NCBI GenBank assembly: GCA_965234335.1
Contig: OZ248427.1
Span: 113,432 to 177,431, forward strand
Reading direction: 5' to 3'
Length of the DNA: 64,000 bases
Source of the DNA: Leadbetterella lacustris
Lineage (GTDB): Bacteria > Bacteroidota > Bacteroidia > Cytophagales > Spirosomataceae
The notes beneath the pieces are model-generated. The model had not been told where the DNA came from. It worked only from the letters and a program-made list of their open reading frames with translations, and did not search any database. Position 1 is the stretch's first letter. The number at the start of each line of letters is the position of its first letter. This document shows, in pieces, positions 16,840 through 25,674 of this stretch. The position numbers and the translations under genes are program-made.

Positions 16840-17163
16840 TTAAACATTTTTGCAGGCTTCTGCACAAATTTTACAGGCTTCGGCACATTCTTTACAATGT
16901 TCGTTGGTATGTTTTGAGCATTCGGTGGCACAAGCTGCACAGGCGTCAGCACATATTTTGGCGAGGGCTGTGGCATGCGGGCTACCTAAACTGAGAAGTT
17001 GGGCGGTAGCGGTGCAAATGGCGGCACACTCCATATCTAGCTGTATGCAGCGAGCCATCATTTTTGGATCGGTTTCTTGAAGGCAAGAAGATGCACAGTG
17101 GTGACATAAAGCGGCACAAGCAAGGCATGCTTCAATCGTTTTTTTGTTTTCGTGATAAGCCAT
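16840..17163 (-). CDS. Four-helix Cys-rich protein, DUF326 / copper storage protein (Csp)-like
   Basis: 107 residues with about 17 Cys arranged as repeated CxxC and CxxxC along four predicted helices (for example CLACAALCHHCASSC and CADACAACATEC), plus His and Met near the ends. This matches the DUF326/Csp family, whose members bind many Cu(I) ions inside a four-helix bundle. No Tat or Sec signal is visible, so it resembles the cytosolic Csp3 type. It is followed by a nitroreductase gene after 14 bp. Expected role: copper buffering or storage. Confidence 0.88.
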   Translation of the reverse strand: MAYHENKKTIEACLACAALCHHCASSCLQETDPKMMARCIQLDMECAAICTATAQLLSLGSPHATALAKICADACAACATECSKHTNEHCKECAEACKICAEACKNV

Positions 17164-17537
17164 TTTGTTTTTTTTGTTAAGTGACGGTTCTGAAATCCTA
17201 AGCTATTTGGTTGCTCAAAAACTATAAATTTATCGCAGTTAGCGAGCTTGAAAAAGATGTCTTTTTTTGTTTTTATAGTGGTTTTGCTATAAACAGATAC
17301 CCACTGTAAAGCCATAATTAAAGGCTGAAATTTGATGACTACGAATGAAGGTTTTTTTTGTTCAAATAGACGATTAGGCTTTGATTATGATGTAAAGCTA
17401 CGTTGTTATGGTGTCGCACTATTATAGAATTCAAGGCATAATTTGTGAAATTCACACAAAGTCTGGGAAAAGGGGTTTTCAGAGGTGAAAAATAACCTTG
17501 CATTTTTATGACAAATTAGAATAACTCTAAAAGCGTT
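17164..17537. other. Intergenic region without a recognised gene
   Basis: About 370 bp of AT-rich sequence upstream of the Csp-like gene and downstream of the DUF6544-like gene. It must contain the promoter for the Csp-nitroreductase pair. The reading frames present overlap the Csp gene or lack coding character. No repeat or hairpin stands out. Confidence 0.5.
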
Positions 17538-18638
17538 TTATTTCGACAGATTGTATTCAACGTTTTTCAAAGTGAAAGTTGCGTATGTGAAATCACCGCT
17601 TGGGTAAGTATAAATTGTTTCGGCGTAACTGGCTAATTTGTAGTCATGTATATGTTTATATTCTCGCAAGGGGGTACTCCAAGTATGTCTGCTTACGCTA
17701 TTGTTTTCGCCGATAGCGAATCGGTCCTCAGAGACAAAATTCACCAGCTCGCCTTTCTCGTTGAAATATAGCGTTGCGGTGACCTTAATTCCATTGTTTG
17801 TAAAGGTGGCTTTTACTTTATTTCTTTCTAACTCTAGCCACTCAATACGACTATCAATGAGTGTTGCTGGTGCCAAAACACACATATCATTGAAAAAAGT
17901 AACCGTTTCTGAAATATCCATTTCGTTGCCTGACTGATATTCTGTTTTGAAAATAGAAAACAGTCTGATATCCATAAAAGCTGTGCCATTTTTGAAACAA
18001 TGAAAGCCCGCCACGGGCATATAATTTTTAATCGCATCCAAAAAAAATAATCTCGTTGGATACGCCATGAAATTGTGCTGTTCGGAGTTCAGTTTCATCC
18101 ATTCTGACTTTTTGTCCTTCCTGATTTTCCCCGAAAAACTGGCTTTGAAATTATTGACTTTGGGTTTACCTACCGCACTTGTGTATCGTATATATTTTTT
18201 GACAGAATGTGGTAAATAGGCTATTTCCGCTTCAGTTAGCTTCGATGTTTGCATTATTTTACTTTGATCCATTCCTAATTTTACCTCCTCTCTGTAGGTA
18301 TTTTTGAATTTAATTTGGAATAGTCCCAAAACAGCGACTAGTAAAATAAAAACGTTGGCGGCAGTTCCCATCTTGGCTTCCTGCCAATTGTTGATAATTA
18401 GCAACTGCGACAAAACCAGAGCCGCAAGTGCCATGTAAACCCAGCTGTCTTTCTTGAACAAATACAAGGCTGTGGCTATTATAAAAAGAAAGCCAGCCAC
18501 GAACCACAAAATGCCCAAAGGCTTGGAAACGTCCCGGAGCAGAAGCGGCCAAGTGCCATAGTCAAAGGCTTTGGTGAAACCCATAAAGTGGATGATTCCA
18601 TGAAAAAGCGTGATAAAAACGAAGGTATATTTGAGCAT
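17538..18638 (-). CDS. DUF6544-like membrane protein
   Basis: 366 residues. The first ~110 contain four predicted membrane helices: FVFITLFHGIIHFMGF, LGILWFVAGFLFIIATALYL, VYMALAALVLSQLLI and ANVFILLVAVLGLF. The remaining ~250 residues form a soluble domain rich in beta structure with conserved-looking blocks such as YLPHSVKKYIRYTSAVGKP, FFLDAIKNYMPVAGFHCFKNG and ETVTFFNDMCVLAPATLID. This matches the DUF6544 family as I remember it; no biochemical function is known to me. The soluble part resembles lipid-binding or lipocalin-like folds, which is an inference only. A small gene of the DUF6496 type lies 20 bp downstream of its start region on the same strand. Confidence 0.75.
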   Translation of the reverse strand: MLKYTFVFITLFHGIIHFMGFTKAFDYGTWPLLLRDVSKPLGILWFVAGFLFIIATALYLFKKDSWVYMALAALVLSQLLIINNWQEAKMGTAANVFILLVAVLGLFQIKFKNTYREEVKLGMDQSKIMQTSKLTEAEIAYLPHSVKKYIRYTSAVGKPKVNNFKASFSGKIRKDKKSEWMKLNSEQHNFMAYPTRLFFLDAIKNYMPVAGFHCFKNGTAFMDIRLFSIFKTEYQSGNEMDISETVTFFNDMCVLAPATLIDSRIEWLELERNKVKATFTNNGIKVTATLYFNEKGELVNFVSEDRFAIGENNSVSRHTWSTPLREYKHIHDYKLASYAETIYTYPSGDFTYATFTLKNVEYNLSK

Positions 18639-18658
18639 AGTTTATAATCTTAAAGGTA

Positions 18659-18823
18659 CTATTTCTTTTCTTTTTTGAGTTCTTCGGCTTCACTTAAAGC
18701 GATGGCGATGGCTTGTTTAGGATTGGTAACAATTTTGTCGGATTTGCCTGAGTGCAACTCGCCTTCCTTGAATTCGTGCATCACTTCAGCGATTTTTTTT
18801 TGAGATGGAGTTTCTTTTTTCAT
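18659..18823 (-). CDS. DUF6496-like small protein
   Basis: 54 residues: it starts MKKETPSQKKIAEVMHEFKE and contains GELHSGKSDKIVTNPKQAIAIALSEA before a Lys/Glu tail. This is the small family often annotated DUF6496, with the hallmark VMHEFK..ELxSG and NPKQAIAIALSEA. Function unknown; such genes often sit among stress-response genes. A copy of the ~78-bp leader repeat starts 9 bp before the ATG. The gene ends 20 bp before the DUF6544-like gene, so they may be co-transcribed. Confidence 0.82.
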   Translation of the reverse strand: MKKETPSQKKIAEVMHEFKEGELHSGKSDKIVTNPKQAIAIALSEAEELKKEKK

Positions 18824-18832
18824 TGTTTATAA

Positions 18833-18909
18833 TTTACTGCTAAGGCACAAAGACGCCAAGAAATAATTATTTCTCTGTGTGTCTAAAGTCTTAGTTATGA
18901 ATATTTCAT
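18833..18909 (-). repeat. ~78-bp leader-type repeat, single copy
   Basis: Plus-strand reading TTTACTGCTAAGGCACAAAG, then ACGCCAAGAAATAAT, then TTTCTCTGTGTGTCTAAAG and TCTTAGTTATGAATATTTCA. It is nearly identical to the inverse of 33701-33776 and 54511-54586. It lies directly in front of the DUF6496-like gene, in the same orientation relative to that gene as the other copies. Confidence 0.88.
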
Positions 18910-18924
18910 GCGTTTTTATATTTT

Positions 18925-19119
18925 TTACGGAAGTTCACTTGGCTTTGGAAATTGGTAAGGTGGATCTTGAACAGGTTCTTCTTCAGGTTTTTCTAACGGA
19001 TTTTCGTCGGGATACAAAACAGGAGTTTCGGGGTCAATCCTCGGCTCGAGTTCAGGTTGTTTCTCAGGATGGGGAATCGTTAAGGGTTCTTTTATTTGGT
19101 TTTTTATTTCAAGTTTCAT
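18925..19119 (-). CDS. Small Pro/Glu-rich hypothetical protein
   Basis: 64 residues, dominated by Pro, Glu and Asp (IPHPEKQPELEPRIDPETP, then DENPLEKPEEEPVQDPPYQF). No signal, membrane segment or domain; probably disordered. Similar short Pro/Glu-rich proteins are common near general stress genes in Bacteroidota, from memory. The opposite strand is also open (18879-19121), but its translation looks random. Placed head to tail with the DUF6496-like gene. Moderate certainty only. Confidence 0.55.
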   Translation of the reverse strand: MKLEIKNQIKEPLTIPHPEKQPELEPRIDPETPVLYPDENPLEKPEEEPVQDPPYQFPKPSELP

Positions 19120-19499
19120 GACATTTGGTTTGTTTATAAGGATTTCGATGTTCCAATTCTTTGGCTTTGTTAAACTTTCTCAGAAATACCGTTTCTTGCA
19201 AAAATTCCTTAAGTGTTTTCAAACAAAAGAAATTAGATGTTTTCGATTGCATTAAAAATTACATCCAATTGGATGTCTAGTAAAGCGAATTTTGAATAAT
19301 TTTCCACATCCAAATGTAGGGTCTTTAACCCCGCAAAGTGTTACATAAAGTTTTTAGAAACTTATATGATTCACATGTTTTTGGTTGTCACTGCCTGCGT
19401 AGATTATTTGAGTCGTTGATTTTAAGTTCTTTACGGATATTTGTTGTTAAAATGAAGCGGAATAATGTTGCGGCTAGTTGGAAGATAATGACGACACAT

Positions 19500-19552
19500 T
19501 CCGGTAAAAGTGAGCCACTTATTCTGGCTCAAAGTGAGCCACTTGCGTTATG
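19500..19552. mobile_element. Probable insertion-sequence end remnant (IS21-like terminal repeats)
   Basis: AAAGTGAGCCACTT occurs twice in direct orientation (19507-19520 and 19531-19544), 24 bp apart. Short direct repeats of this kind are found at the ends of IS21-family elements. No istA or istB coding sequence is present nearby, so only the end would remain. The assignment to IS21 rests on the repeat pattern alone. Confidence 0.35.
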
Positions 19553-19608
19553 CCGTTTGGTTTATTGAAAAGCCGCAAAGCAAAGTCTCACCGACTGAAT
19601 TTTAAACT

Positions 19609-19869
19609 CGAAAGTTTTCGGGACACAAAGCTTTAAGTTTAAAAAAGTACGGTAAAACTGTAACCCCATACAAAAAAATGGAATTGTTATTTTTGCCCCT
19701 TTTTAAAGCCCAAAGACCGATTTTTTTATGGAAAAAGGAAAAATAGAACCACAACACTTAAACACTTAAAGATAATGCCGCATAAAACTCCACAGTGGCT
19801 ACTTTGCGGACTTTGATGCCGCAGCAGTTTCTTCGCAGAAGGGTTTTAGTTTCCAAAGTAGCAAAAAGT
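19609..19869. repeat. Dispersed ~265-bp repeat, copy B
   Basis: Same orientation as copy A (1264-1540). The right-hand part folds well: GCTACTTTG (19798-19806) is perfectly complementary to CAAAGTAGC (19854-19862), with an inner TTCTTCGCAGAA hairpin. The 30-nt block 19794-19823 is identical to copy A. It lies in a zone of decayed insertions and gene fragments. Confidence 0.75.
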
Positions 19870-19885
19870 CAAGTTGTAGAAACAA

Positions 19886-20029
19886 TTAGTCCGTAATCAA
19901 TTTTGCCTGTTCATTTGACAGCCCTTTACGTACAGTTTGAATGATGTCTGCTAGGTTAAAGTGATTACGGATTTCAATAAAGCCTACTGCTGTCAAGGCA
20001 ATTACTTTTCTGTTGCTAATAGATTCTGT
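19886..20029 (-). pseudogene. C-terminal gene fragment, unknown protein
   Basis: An open minus-strand stretch of 47 codons without a start codon, containing KVIALTAVGFIEIRNHFNLA and KGLSNEQAKLITD before the stop. It reads like the end of a real protein but I do not recognise the family. It begins right after an in-frame stop, and the preceding sequence does not continue it, so the gene is truncated or decayed. Confidence 0.4.
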
Positions 20030-20103
20030 CTATCCGCAGGCAGTCAATATTGTCATAATGAATGATGTTAATTTGATTATTATTTGTACTATGTTGTCGC
20101 CTT

Positions 20104-20301
20104 CTAAAATACCCTATAAAGTTCAAAGTTTTTGGTAGGTAGGAAAAAGAATTCTTCCTGCTCAGTCTTAGCATAAATGTAGAATAAAGTTCCTATTGTT
20201 CCATCACTTCCGTCAGCCTTATTTGTCACAAGATTATGATCAAGGGAATGTGGAATAGAAAAAAAACTCTTAACTCGTGCATGATAAGCGTAAGGTGTTT
20301 T
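20104..20301 (-). pseudogene. C-terminal gene fragment, unknown protein
   Basis: 65 open codons with no start, including DHNLVTNKADGSDGTIGTLF and KTEQEEFFFLPTKNFELYRV, ending in a normal stop. The composition looks like a real exported or cytoplasmic protein, not a random frame. I do not recognise it. It lies upstream (on the minus strand) of the fragment at 19886-20029 but in a different frame, so they may or may not derive from one gene. The remaining sequence 20302-20548 shows nothing. Confidence 0.4.
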
Positions 20302-20548
20302 CTAAAAGCTAGGAATTAGTCATAAAAGGTATTTGAAATTTAAATATATAAGCTCAATCTCAAAAATTAAGAGGAAGTAGTTTTAGGAAATCAAAACCAT
20401 TAAACGAATTTCTAATTGTTGTGGAAAATTAGGTTTTTAAATGATAAAACTAAGCAGATTAAGTTCAATCTAGCAGACTTTGGGAGGTTTGATTCTAGGT
20501 ATGTTTTGTCGTACTAGATATTTGTTTTAAACGTTTTTTTTCTATCAC

Positions 20549-20737
20549 TTATTTATTTCTAAATGGATTGGTTTTATAGATTAAAAAGCCAAAAATAATA
20601 AGTAATATCATTTTCCCAACTAAATATCCTTTGCCATATTCGTTTAAATTTTTTAAATCGTAAACAAGAATATTACCAATAACATAGCACAGATATAAAA
20701 ATATTATTATGGATACGTAAAATATTGCTTTTTTCAT
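20549..20737 (-). CDS. Small two-helix membrane protein
   Basis: 62 residues with two hydrophobic segments: AIFYVSIIIFLYLCYVIGNI (near 4-23) and YLVGKMILLIIFGFLIY (near 38-55), ending in the charged NPFRNK. No known family. It follows the Bor-like lipoprotein gene by 50 bp on the same strand, so the two may be co-transcribed and both act at the envelope. The length, membrane pattern and start near a purine-rich stretch support a real gene. Confidence 0.6.
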   Translation of the reverse strand: MKKAIFYVSIIIFLYLCYVIGNILVYDLKNLNEYGKGYLVGKMILLIIFGFLIYKTNPFRNK

Positions 20738-20787
20738 TTTTGTTTGAAGTATAGGCGACCATAAAAGATTATAATCGCCTATTTTTT

Positions 20788-21081
20788 TTATTTCGAAACC
20801 GTTGTTGTCGTTGGAGTGTAAAGGCCACCTGTTAATGCAGAAACTAAACCGTTCACAAAAGTTTGTCTTGTGAAAACAGTGTAATCTGTTGCACCTGCAG
20901 CCATAGCTTTTGAATCAGAAACTTTAACTGGTGCCAATCCACTAATCACGTAATGATTCCATTGTGTAACTTGACCGTTTCCTTGTGCTCCTTTTCCAAC
21001 AACACTAGTGTAAGAATAACAAGATGTTAGCATAGTTGAGGCTATAAATACAACTGACATGATTTTGAATGCTCTTTTCAT
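20788..21081 (-). CDS. Bor-like lipoprotein
   Basis: 97 residues. The N-terminal lipoprotein signal ends STMLTSCYSY, with Cys 21 as the lipid site. The mature part matches the Bor/Iss-like pattern: CYSYTSVVGKG at the start, a W..HYVISGLAPV block in the middle, then DYTVFTRQTFVNGLVSALTG and the C-terminal GGLYTPTTTTV. Phage-lambda Bor and enteric Iss are outer-membrane lipoproteins linked to serum resistance; in Bacteroidota the role is unknown. The 3' end is 50 bp before the small membrane-protein gene. Confidence 0.78.
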   Translation of the reverse strand: MKRAFKIMSVVFIASTMLTSCYSYTSVVGKGAQGNGQVTQWNHYVISGLAPVKVSDSKAMAAGATDYTVFTRQTFVNGLVSALTGGLYTPTTTTVSK

Positions 21082-22133
21082 TCCTTTTAAATTTATATAT
21101 TATTTACCCATTATTGAGTTACTTTTAGGCATTGTTTACGGTTTCGATGCTTATCCGTTTTAATCAAATAATTTTAATTTTTCTCATTTCGTTCTGCCAA
21201 ACTGACAAATAACAAAAGTAATCGCAAAACTAATTTTAGAGTTTCGGTCATATAGCTAATGCATTTTGATTGATTTTTTTATAAATCATTTAAGGATAAG
21301 ACTTCCGAAAAGTATGGAGTTTCAGGAATTCTTAATGTAATTAAATTTTGATGCTAGGTTGCTAAGAAATAGTTTTTTATCTGATTATATAAAGTCATAT
21401 TTTTAATTATTCGTTATAACATTTGTGATTTATAATTTTTTAAGATTACAAACTTACAGACCCAAATTTTAATTTGCAAATATTTTTTTCAGTTTTATTT
21501 TTTATAACGAACTCTTTATTTGGTTTTTTTCATAATTGGTATTAGGAAATTTCTCGAATACTTTATCAACAATGCCTTTTAATAAGGTGAATGCTAAACT
21601 TTACAGGTTAGGTTCTATTTTATTTTTATCTGCTACCTGATTTTCATGATGATGTATTTTTCATCATTAAAATCCTATTTTTTCCGAACTCGTCTTGGTG
21701 TAATATCTTGTGCAGCTACATGCTTAGCTTCTCGGTTTGTCTAGCACTACCACCCTTTGCCTGTAATCTCAATATTAAAGTGTTTTTCTTTTTGTTGGTG
21801 TTCATTGTTTCGGTTTTTTTCTTAAGGTTACACTATATTGCCTTTGTCCAGTTTTTTTCTGTAAAATCTACCAATTCTCGCCTATCTATTTTATTGTGTA
21901 ACTCGGTTTAGATTTGTTGGAGTCTCAAAATAATTCGTTGTTAGCAAAGCTAAGTTTGGTTGCTTTTAAATGGCCATTTAAGTTTTTAATTTATCGGTCA
22001 ACTCTAAGGTTTCCAATAAGAACTTTTTCACTAAAGTTGTGGGGTTAAATTATGCGTAAATTATTTGTTTTGTATTTCTTGCCATGGAGTTTGCATACCC
22101 GCTTCTTTTTACGAATCGTCGCCCCTTGGGTTA
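21082..22133. other. AT-rich gene-free region
   Basis: About 1 kb with no open frame that looks coding. The only longer frame (plus strand, 21708-21911, 67 codons) is Phe/Leu/Ser-rich, as expected from T-rich DNA, and has no ribosome-binding site. The promoter of the Bor-like gene must be just upstream of 21081. Nothing else is recognised. Confidence 0.5.
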
Positions 22134-22274
22134 CTAGTCAGTTGCAATAAGGTCGGACTCAAACAAAAATACTTTTTTTTCGCTAAGGTGTTGAGAAATA
22201 ATCTTTTCTAGCCATCCGCTGCTAAGTTTCTCTAGCAACGTGTTGAGCTGCGAGAAATCATTTGGAAGTGAAAT
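22134..22274 (-). pseudogene. Short gene fragment, unknown protein
   Basis: 46 open codons with no start codon, flanked by stops. The translation (SLPNDFSQLNTLLEKLSSGW, then IISQHLSEKKVFLFESDL) has the composition of a real cytoplasmic protein C-terminus. I do not recognise it. The sequence around it, including 22275-22894, shows no gene; AAGTGCT/AGCACTT at about 22330-22350 can form a 7-bp hairpin. Confidence 0.3.
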
Positions 22275-22849
22275 TTAATAACGGTAACAAAGAAATTAGT
22301 AAACAATTTGTATTTATCTAGAGATGAGTTAAGTGCTGGTAATTAGCACTTTGTAATTTAAGGAGTATTTTAAACTATTGAATTTAGGTATTTTAATTTA
22401 CGCCGAAGCTTTGGCCACTTTATTTAAGACTTAAATATGTAGTTTTATATTTTGGTTATTGATAAAGGGAATAGACTAAAATTGTTTTTTTGATTAAAAG
22501 AATTATTGGTTTTAAGACAAGATTTGGCTAGAATGGGCTCTCATTTATTTACTAGGTCCTATAATTTAAACACGCATGTTTAATAATCAAATTCCTCGAG
22601 TTTAAATTAGAAATTGTGAAATTTGGTTAGAAAAATTAATACTGTTTTAAGATAGAGAAGGCTTTGGTTTTTGTTGCAAACTCTTTGTTTTGACATTGTT
22701 TTCATTTCATTTTTAATATTTTCCTACGTATTCAGGTAAGTTTTTTAGATATATACTTTGAACCCAACTAACTCATTGGAAAATCGGCTATAATAAAAGT
22801 GGAAGGCCATTCTTCGTTGCCCTTTGGGATGACTGTCTGAGCTGTCCTC

Positions 22850-23017
22850 ATCAAAACTTACTCTTTAAGTTTTCGAGGTTCCTCATAGCTATTTTCAAAA
22901 GGTTTCAAGCATTCGGTAATATTTCGTCAGATTGTCAAATGCGTCTATTACTTTAATTTCGAACACGAAATTCTTGGCATAAATAAGTAGGTCGAGTATT
23001 TGAATTTCATTAAAATG
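22850..23017 (-). pseudogene. Frameshifted gene fragment, unknown protein
   Basis: The minus strand from 23017 reads FNEIQILDLLIYAKNFVFEI, then KVIDAFDNLTKYYRMLETF, and meets a stop at 22895. A one-base shift at that point continues as ENSYEEPRKLKE before another stop. This looks like a broken coding sequence with no start. It lies just upstream of the spermidine-synthase-like gene on the opposite strand. Family not recognised. Confidence 0.35.
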
Positions 23018-23056
23018 TTATTGGGGATTTGTTAATTTAGAAGAATATTCTCTACT

Positions 23057-23070
23057 TTGACATTTGTCAA
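23057..23070. promoter_or_regulatory. 14-bp palindrome before the spermidine-synthase-like gene
   Basis: TTGACATTTGTCAA is a perfect inverted repeat (TTGACA, two T, TGTCAA) 22 bp before the ATG at 23093. It could be an operator or could include a promoter element. A related palindrome, TGACATATTGTCA, lies before miaB (49249-49261). Confidence 0.4.
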
Positions 23071-23092
23071 GATTACTATACGAAAAAGTTAC

Positions 23093-25339
23093 ATGAACCA
23101 TATTCCCAAAAGTAAAAGTTTTACCTCCCTATTTTTAATTTCAATTTATTTTTTCTCAGGCTTCGCCGCTCTGGTTTATCAGGTTATTTGGCAAAGGTGG
23201 CTTGCTTTTTTTACGGGCATAAGTTCGGTCAATATAAGTCTAATTGTTTCTGCATTTATGGCAGGTTTAGGAATTGGATACTTGGTTGGAGGTTACCTTT
23301 CTGATCGACTAAAACAAGGCAAGCACGTTATGTATTTTTTCGCTGCTGAGGTTGGTATCGGAGTCTTTGCTCTTTTTAGTAAATTCCTGTTTTATGATTG
23401 GATGTTTGTGGCTAATAGTAGCTTTCAGCTTGGTTCTGTCTATCTGTATTTAACCTTATTTCTTTTGCTTTTAATTCCCACATTTTTGATGGGCGTTTCC
23501 CTTCCTTTACTTTCAAAGGCTTTTAAAAATATGGGAAACCAAGGCAATTTCATCAGTCTTTTGTATTTTACTAATACCCTTGGGGCAGCTGTAGGAACCA
23601 TGCTTACCGCGTTTTATTTGATTCCAAAAATTGGTTTTGAAAACGCCATCTATGTGGCTGCGGCTTTAAATTTCTTTTGTGGTTTTTCTGTCTTGATTTA
23701 TGGTTATTACGAAAAGAAATTAGAAGCACACCAAGATACTATTGAATTACCTTCCAAAAAATCAATAGAAGAAGACCTGAATGTACCTTTTCGTTTTTGG
23801 CTAATTCAATACTTTATATCAGGATTTACGGCAATTTCTTTCGAGATCATCTGGTTCAGGATGATAGACGTCATGATGAAGTCTTATGCAGTGACTTTCT
23901 CTATTATTCTTGCCATTTATTTGGGTTCTATGGCAATAGGAACTTGGCTCGGTGTTTTATATAACAGGAAATACCAAACTGACCGACTTAAAACTTTTCT
24001 ACGGATTCAAACTGCTTTGTACACTTATGTAGCTTTGAGTATAGTTTTACTTTATTTTTCAATAGAAAATTTAGGTTTTCTTGAGCCCCTCCGAGTTTTT
24101 TTTGAAGGTTATGATGAAATATCTAGTTTTAAGTTAAGGCTAATTACTATGTTTATTATTCCAATGTTCTTAATGTCCGTACCTACCTTTATCATGGGTT
24201 TCAGTTTTAGTATTTCACAAAATATAATCCAAAAAGACTTTTCTTTGGTCGGCAAAAAGTTAGGTTCACTACAGTTTATCAACATTGCCGGTTCAACGGC
24301 CGGAGCTTGGTTTGCTTCATTGATAGGTTTTGAGTTGCTTGGTACCTCTTTGTCCTTGAAGTTACTGATTCTTACTGGATTCTTATATATTGGAATATTG
24401 TGGTACAAAAGGTTAGTAAATAGGCTTTATCCCGTTTTGATGAGTATCTTTTTATTGGTTTTGGTATTTTTTGTGCCTGGAAAGGAAGGATTTTGGCGGG
24501 TAATTTCTGGGGTAAAGGAAGAATCTCATTTTATATTCAGTGAAGATAAAACAGCTTTGTCCTCTGTTAAGATAGGAAAAACTGAAGCAACGGTATTCAT
24601 CAATGGTCTCGGTCAAAGTCATTTTCCTATGCGTACCGATTATTTCCATGTTATGCTTGGGGCTGTTCCTGCCTTCGTTCATCCAAATCCAGAGCGTATT
24701 GGTATCATAGGACTGGGATCAGCTGGAACACTTTACGGAGCTTCAGGAAGAGCCATCACCAAACAGCTTGTATGCTGGGAAGTTATCAAAAGTCAACCAA
24801 ATGTGCTTTATGATTATGTAAAACGAACACGTGATAGTTCCGCTTATTTCATTTTAAACGACAAAAGGTTAGAATTAAAATTGGAGGATGGAAGAAAGGA
24901 TCTTCAGAGTTCTGAAATGCTGTATGATGTGTTAGAAGCCGATGCACTCCGCCCAAGATCTTCTTTTGCCGGTAACCTATATTCGGTGGAATACTTTAGT
25001 TTGTTGAAGTCAAAACTAAAACCAAAGGGAATAGCGGTTACTTGGGCACCTACAGAACGAATCAAAAACAGTTTTGGTGCGGTTTTTCCTTATGTTTACC
25101 AAATTCAGGAATCACTTTATATAGGCTCAGTATTGCCTCTCAACTTCGACAAGGAAACTATTCTTAAAAGATTTGATGAGCCTTTTACTATTGATTTTTA
25201 TAAAAGAGCCCAAATAGACGCTAAAGTGATTATGAGTAATTTCCTGAGCACTTTGAAAGTAATTCAGTATGGTAAAGTTATTGATAGTAAAGATATTAAC
25301 ACAGATATGTGGCCCAAAGACGAGTATCAGGTAAAGTAA
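23093..25339 (+). CDS. Multi-membrane-spanning protein fused to a spermidine-synthase-like domain
   Basis: 748 residues from the ATG at 23093; a TTG start at 23057 would add 12 residues inside a palindrome and is less likely. Residues ~10-480 contain about 12-14 membrane helices, starting with SLFLISIYFFSGFAALVYQV, the characteristic opening of 'fused MFS/spermidine synthase' proteins (ALVYQVIWQRWL). Residues ~500-748 form a Rossmann-type aminopropyltransferase-like domain: GIIGLGSAGTLYGASGR is the SAM-binding-loop equivalent, LEDGRKDL corresponds to the D-x-G/R motif, and SVEYFSLLKSKLKPKGIAV to the C-terminal strand-helix. The function of this fused family is not established; polyamine-like group transfer at the inner face is possible. 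It stands alone, flanked by long gene-free DNA. Confidence 0.82.
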   Translation: MNHIPKSKSFTSLFLISIYFFSGFAALVYQVIWQRWLAFFTGISSVNISLIVSAFMAGLGIGYLVGGYLSDRLKQGKHVMYFFAAEVGIGVFALFSKFLFYDWMFVANSSFQLGSVYLYLTLFLLLLIPTFLMGVSLPLLSKAFKNMGNQGNFISLLYFTNTLGAAVGTMLTAFYLIPKIGFENAIYVAAALNFFCGFSVLIYGYYEKKLEAHQDTIELPSKKSIEEDLNVPFRFWLIQYFISGFTAISFEIIWFRMIDVMMKSYAVTFSIILAIYLGSMAIGTWLGVLYNRKYQTDRLKTFLRIQTALYTYVALSIVLLYFSIENLGFLEPLRVFFEGYDEISSFKLRLITMFIIPMFLMSVPTFIMGFSFSISQNIIQKDFSLVGKKLGSLQFINIAGSTAGAWFASLIGFELLGTSLSLKLLILTGFLYIGILWYKRLVNRLYPVLMSIFLLVLVFFVPGKEGFWRVISGVKEESHFIFSEDKTALSSVKIGKTEATVFINGLGQSHFPMRTDYFHVMLGAVPAFVHPNPERIGIIGLGSAGTLYGASGRAITKQLVCWEVIKSQPNVLYDYVKRTRDSSAYFILNDKRLELKLEDGRKDLQSSEMLYDVLEADALRPRSSFAGNLYSVEYFSLLKSKLKPKGIAVTWAPTERIKNSFGAVFPYVYQIQESLYIGSVLPLNFDKETILKRFDEPFTIDFYKRAQIDAKVIMSNFLSTLKVIQYGKVIDSKDINTDMWPKDEYQVK

Positions 25340-25674
25340 TGTATGTTTGTTTAATTTAGCAAATAAATATGGGCTGATAAATACCATTAATATATATCTG
25401 TCCAAAAAATTCTAGAATACAAATTTGGATAAACAACTGTAAGTTTTTTGGTTAATATTTTTTGCTTGTACATTTCCTCCGAGTACAATTATTGAATTTG
25501 ATAGATGTTCTGAACTTTTTGCTAATCTTTTTCTTTAGTATTCTGATGAGCCTGAAATTAGTTAAAACTCCTATATATTTTGAAATAGAAATATTCCGAA
25601 ATGTCAACAGAAGGAGTTCGAGAGGCTTAGTTATATTACAATCTGATACTTAATGGATCAAAAGGAACTTATAT
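25340..25674. other. Gene-free spacer
   Basis: 335 bp between the plus-strand fused spermidine-synthase-like gene and the end of the minus-strand DUF2490 gene. Short frames here (such as 25462-25653) are T-rich and lack coding character. No clear terminator hairpin was found. Confidence 0.45.

Noticed and set aside
17058..17315. 85-codon minus-strand frame upstream of the Csp-like gene
   Set aside because: Overlaps the start of the Cys-rich gene in another frame, with no coding character.
21708..21911. 67-codon plus-strand frame in the gap before the spermidine-synthase-like gene
   Set aside because: Phe/Leu/Ser/Val-rich translation as expected for T-rich DNA, no ribosome-binding site, no recognisable similarity.
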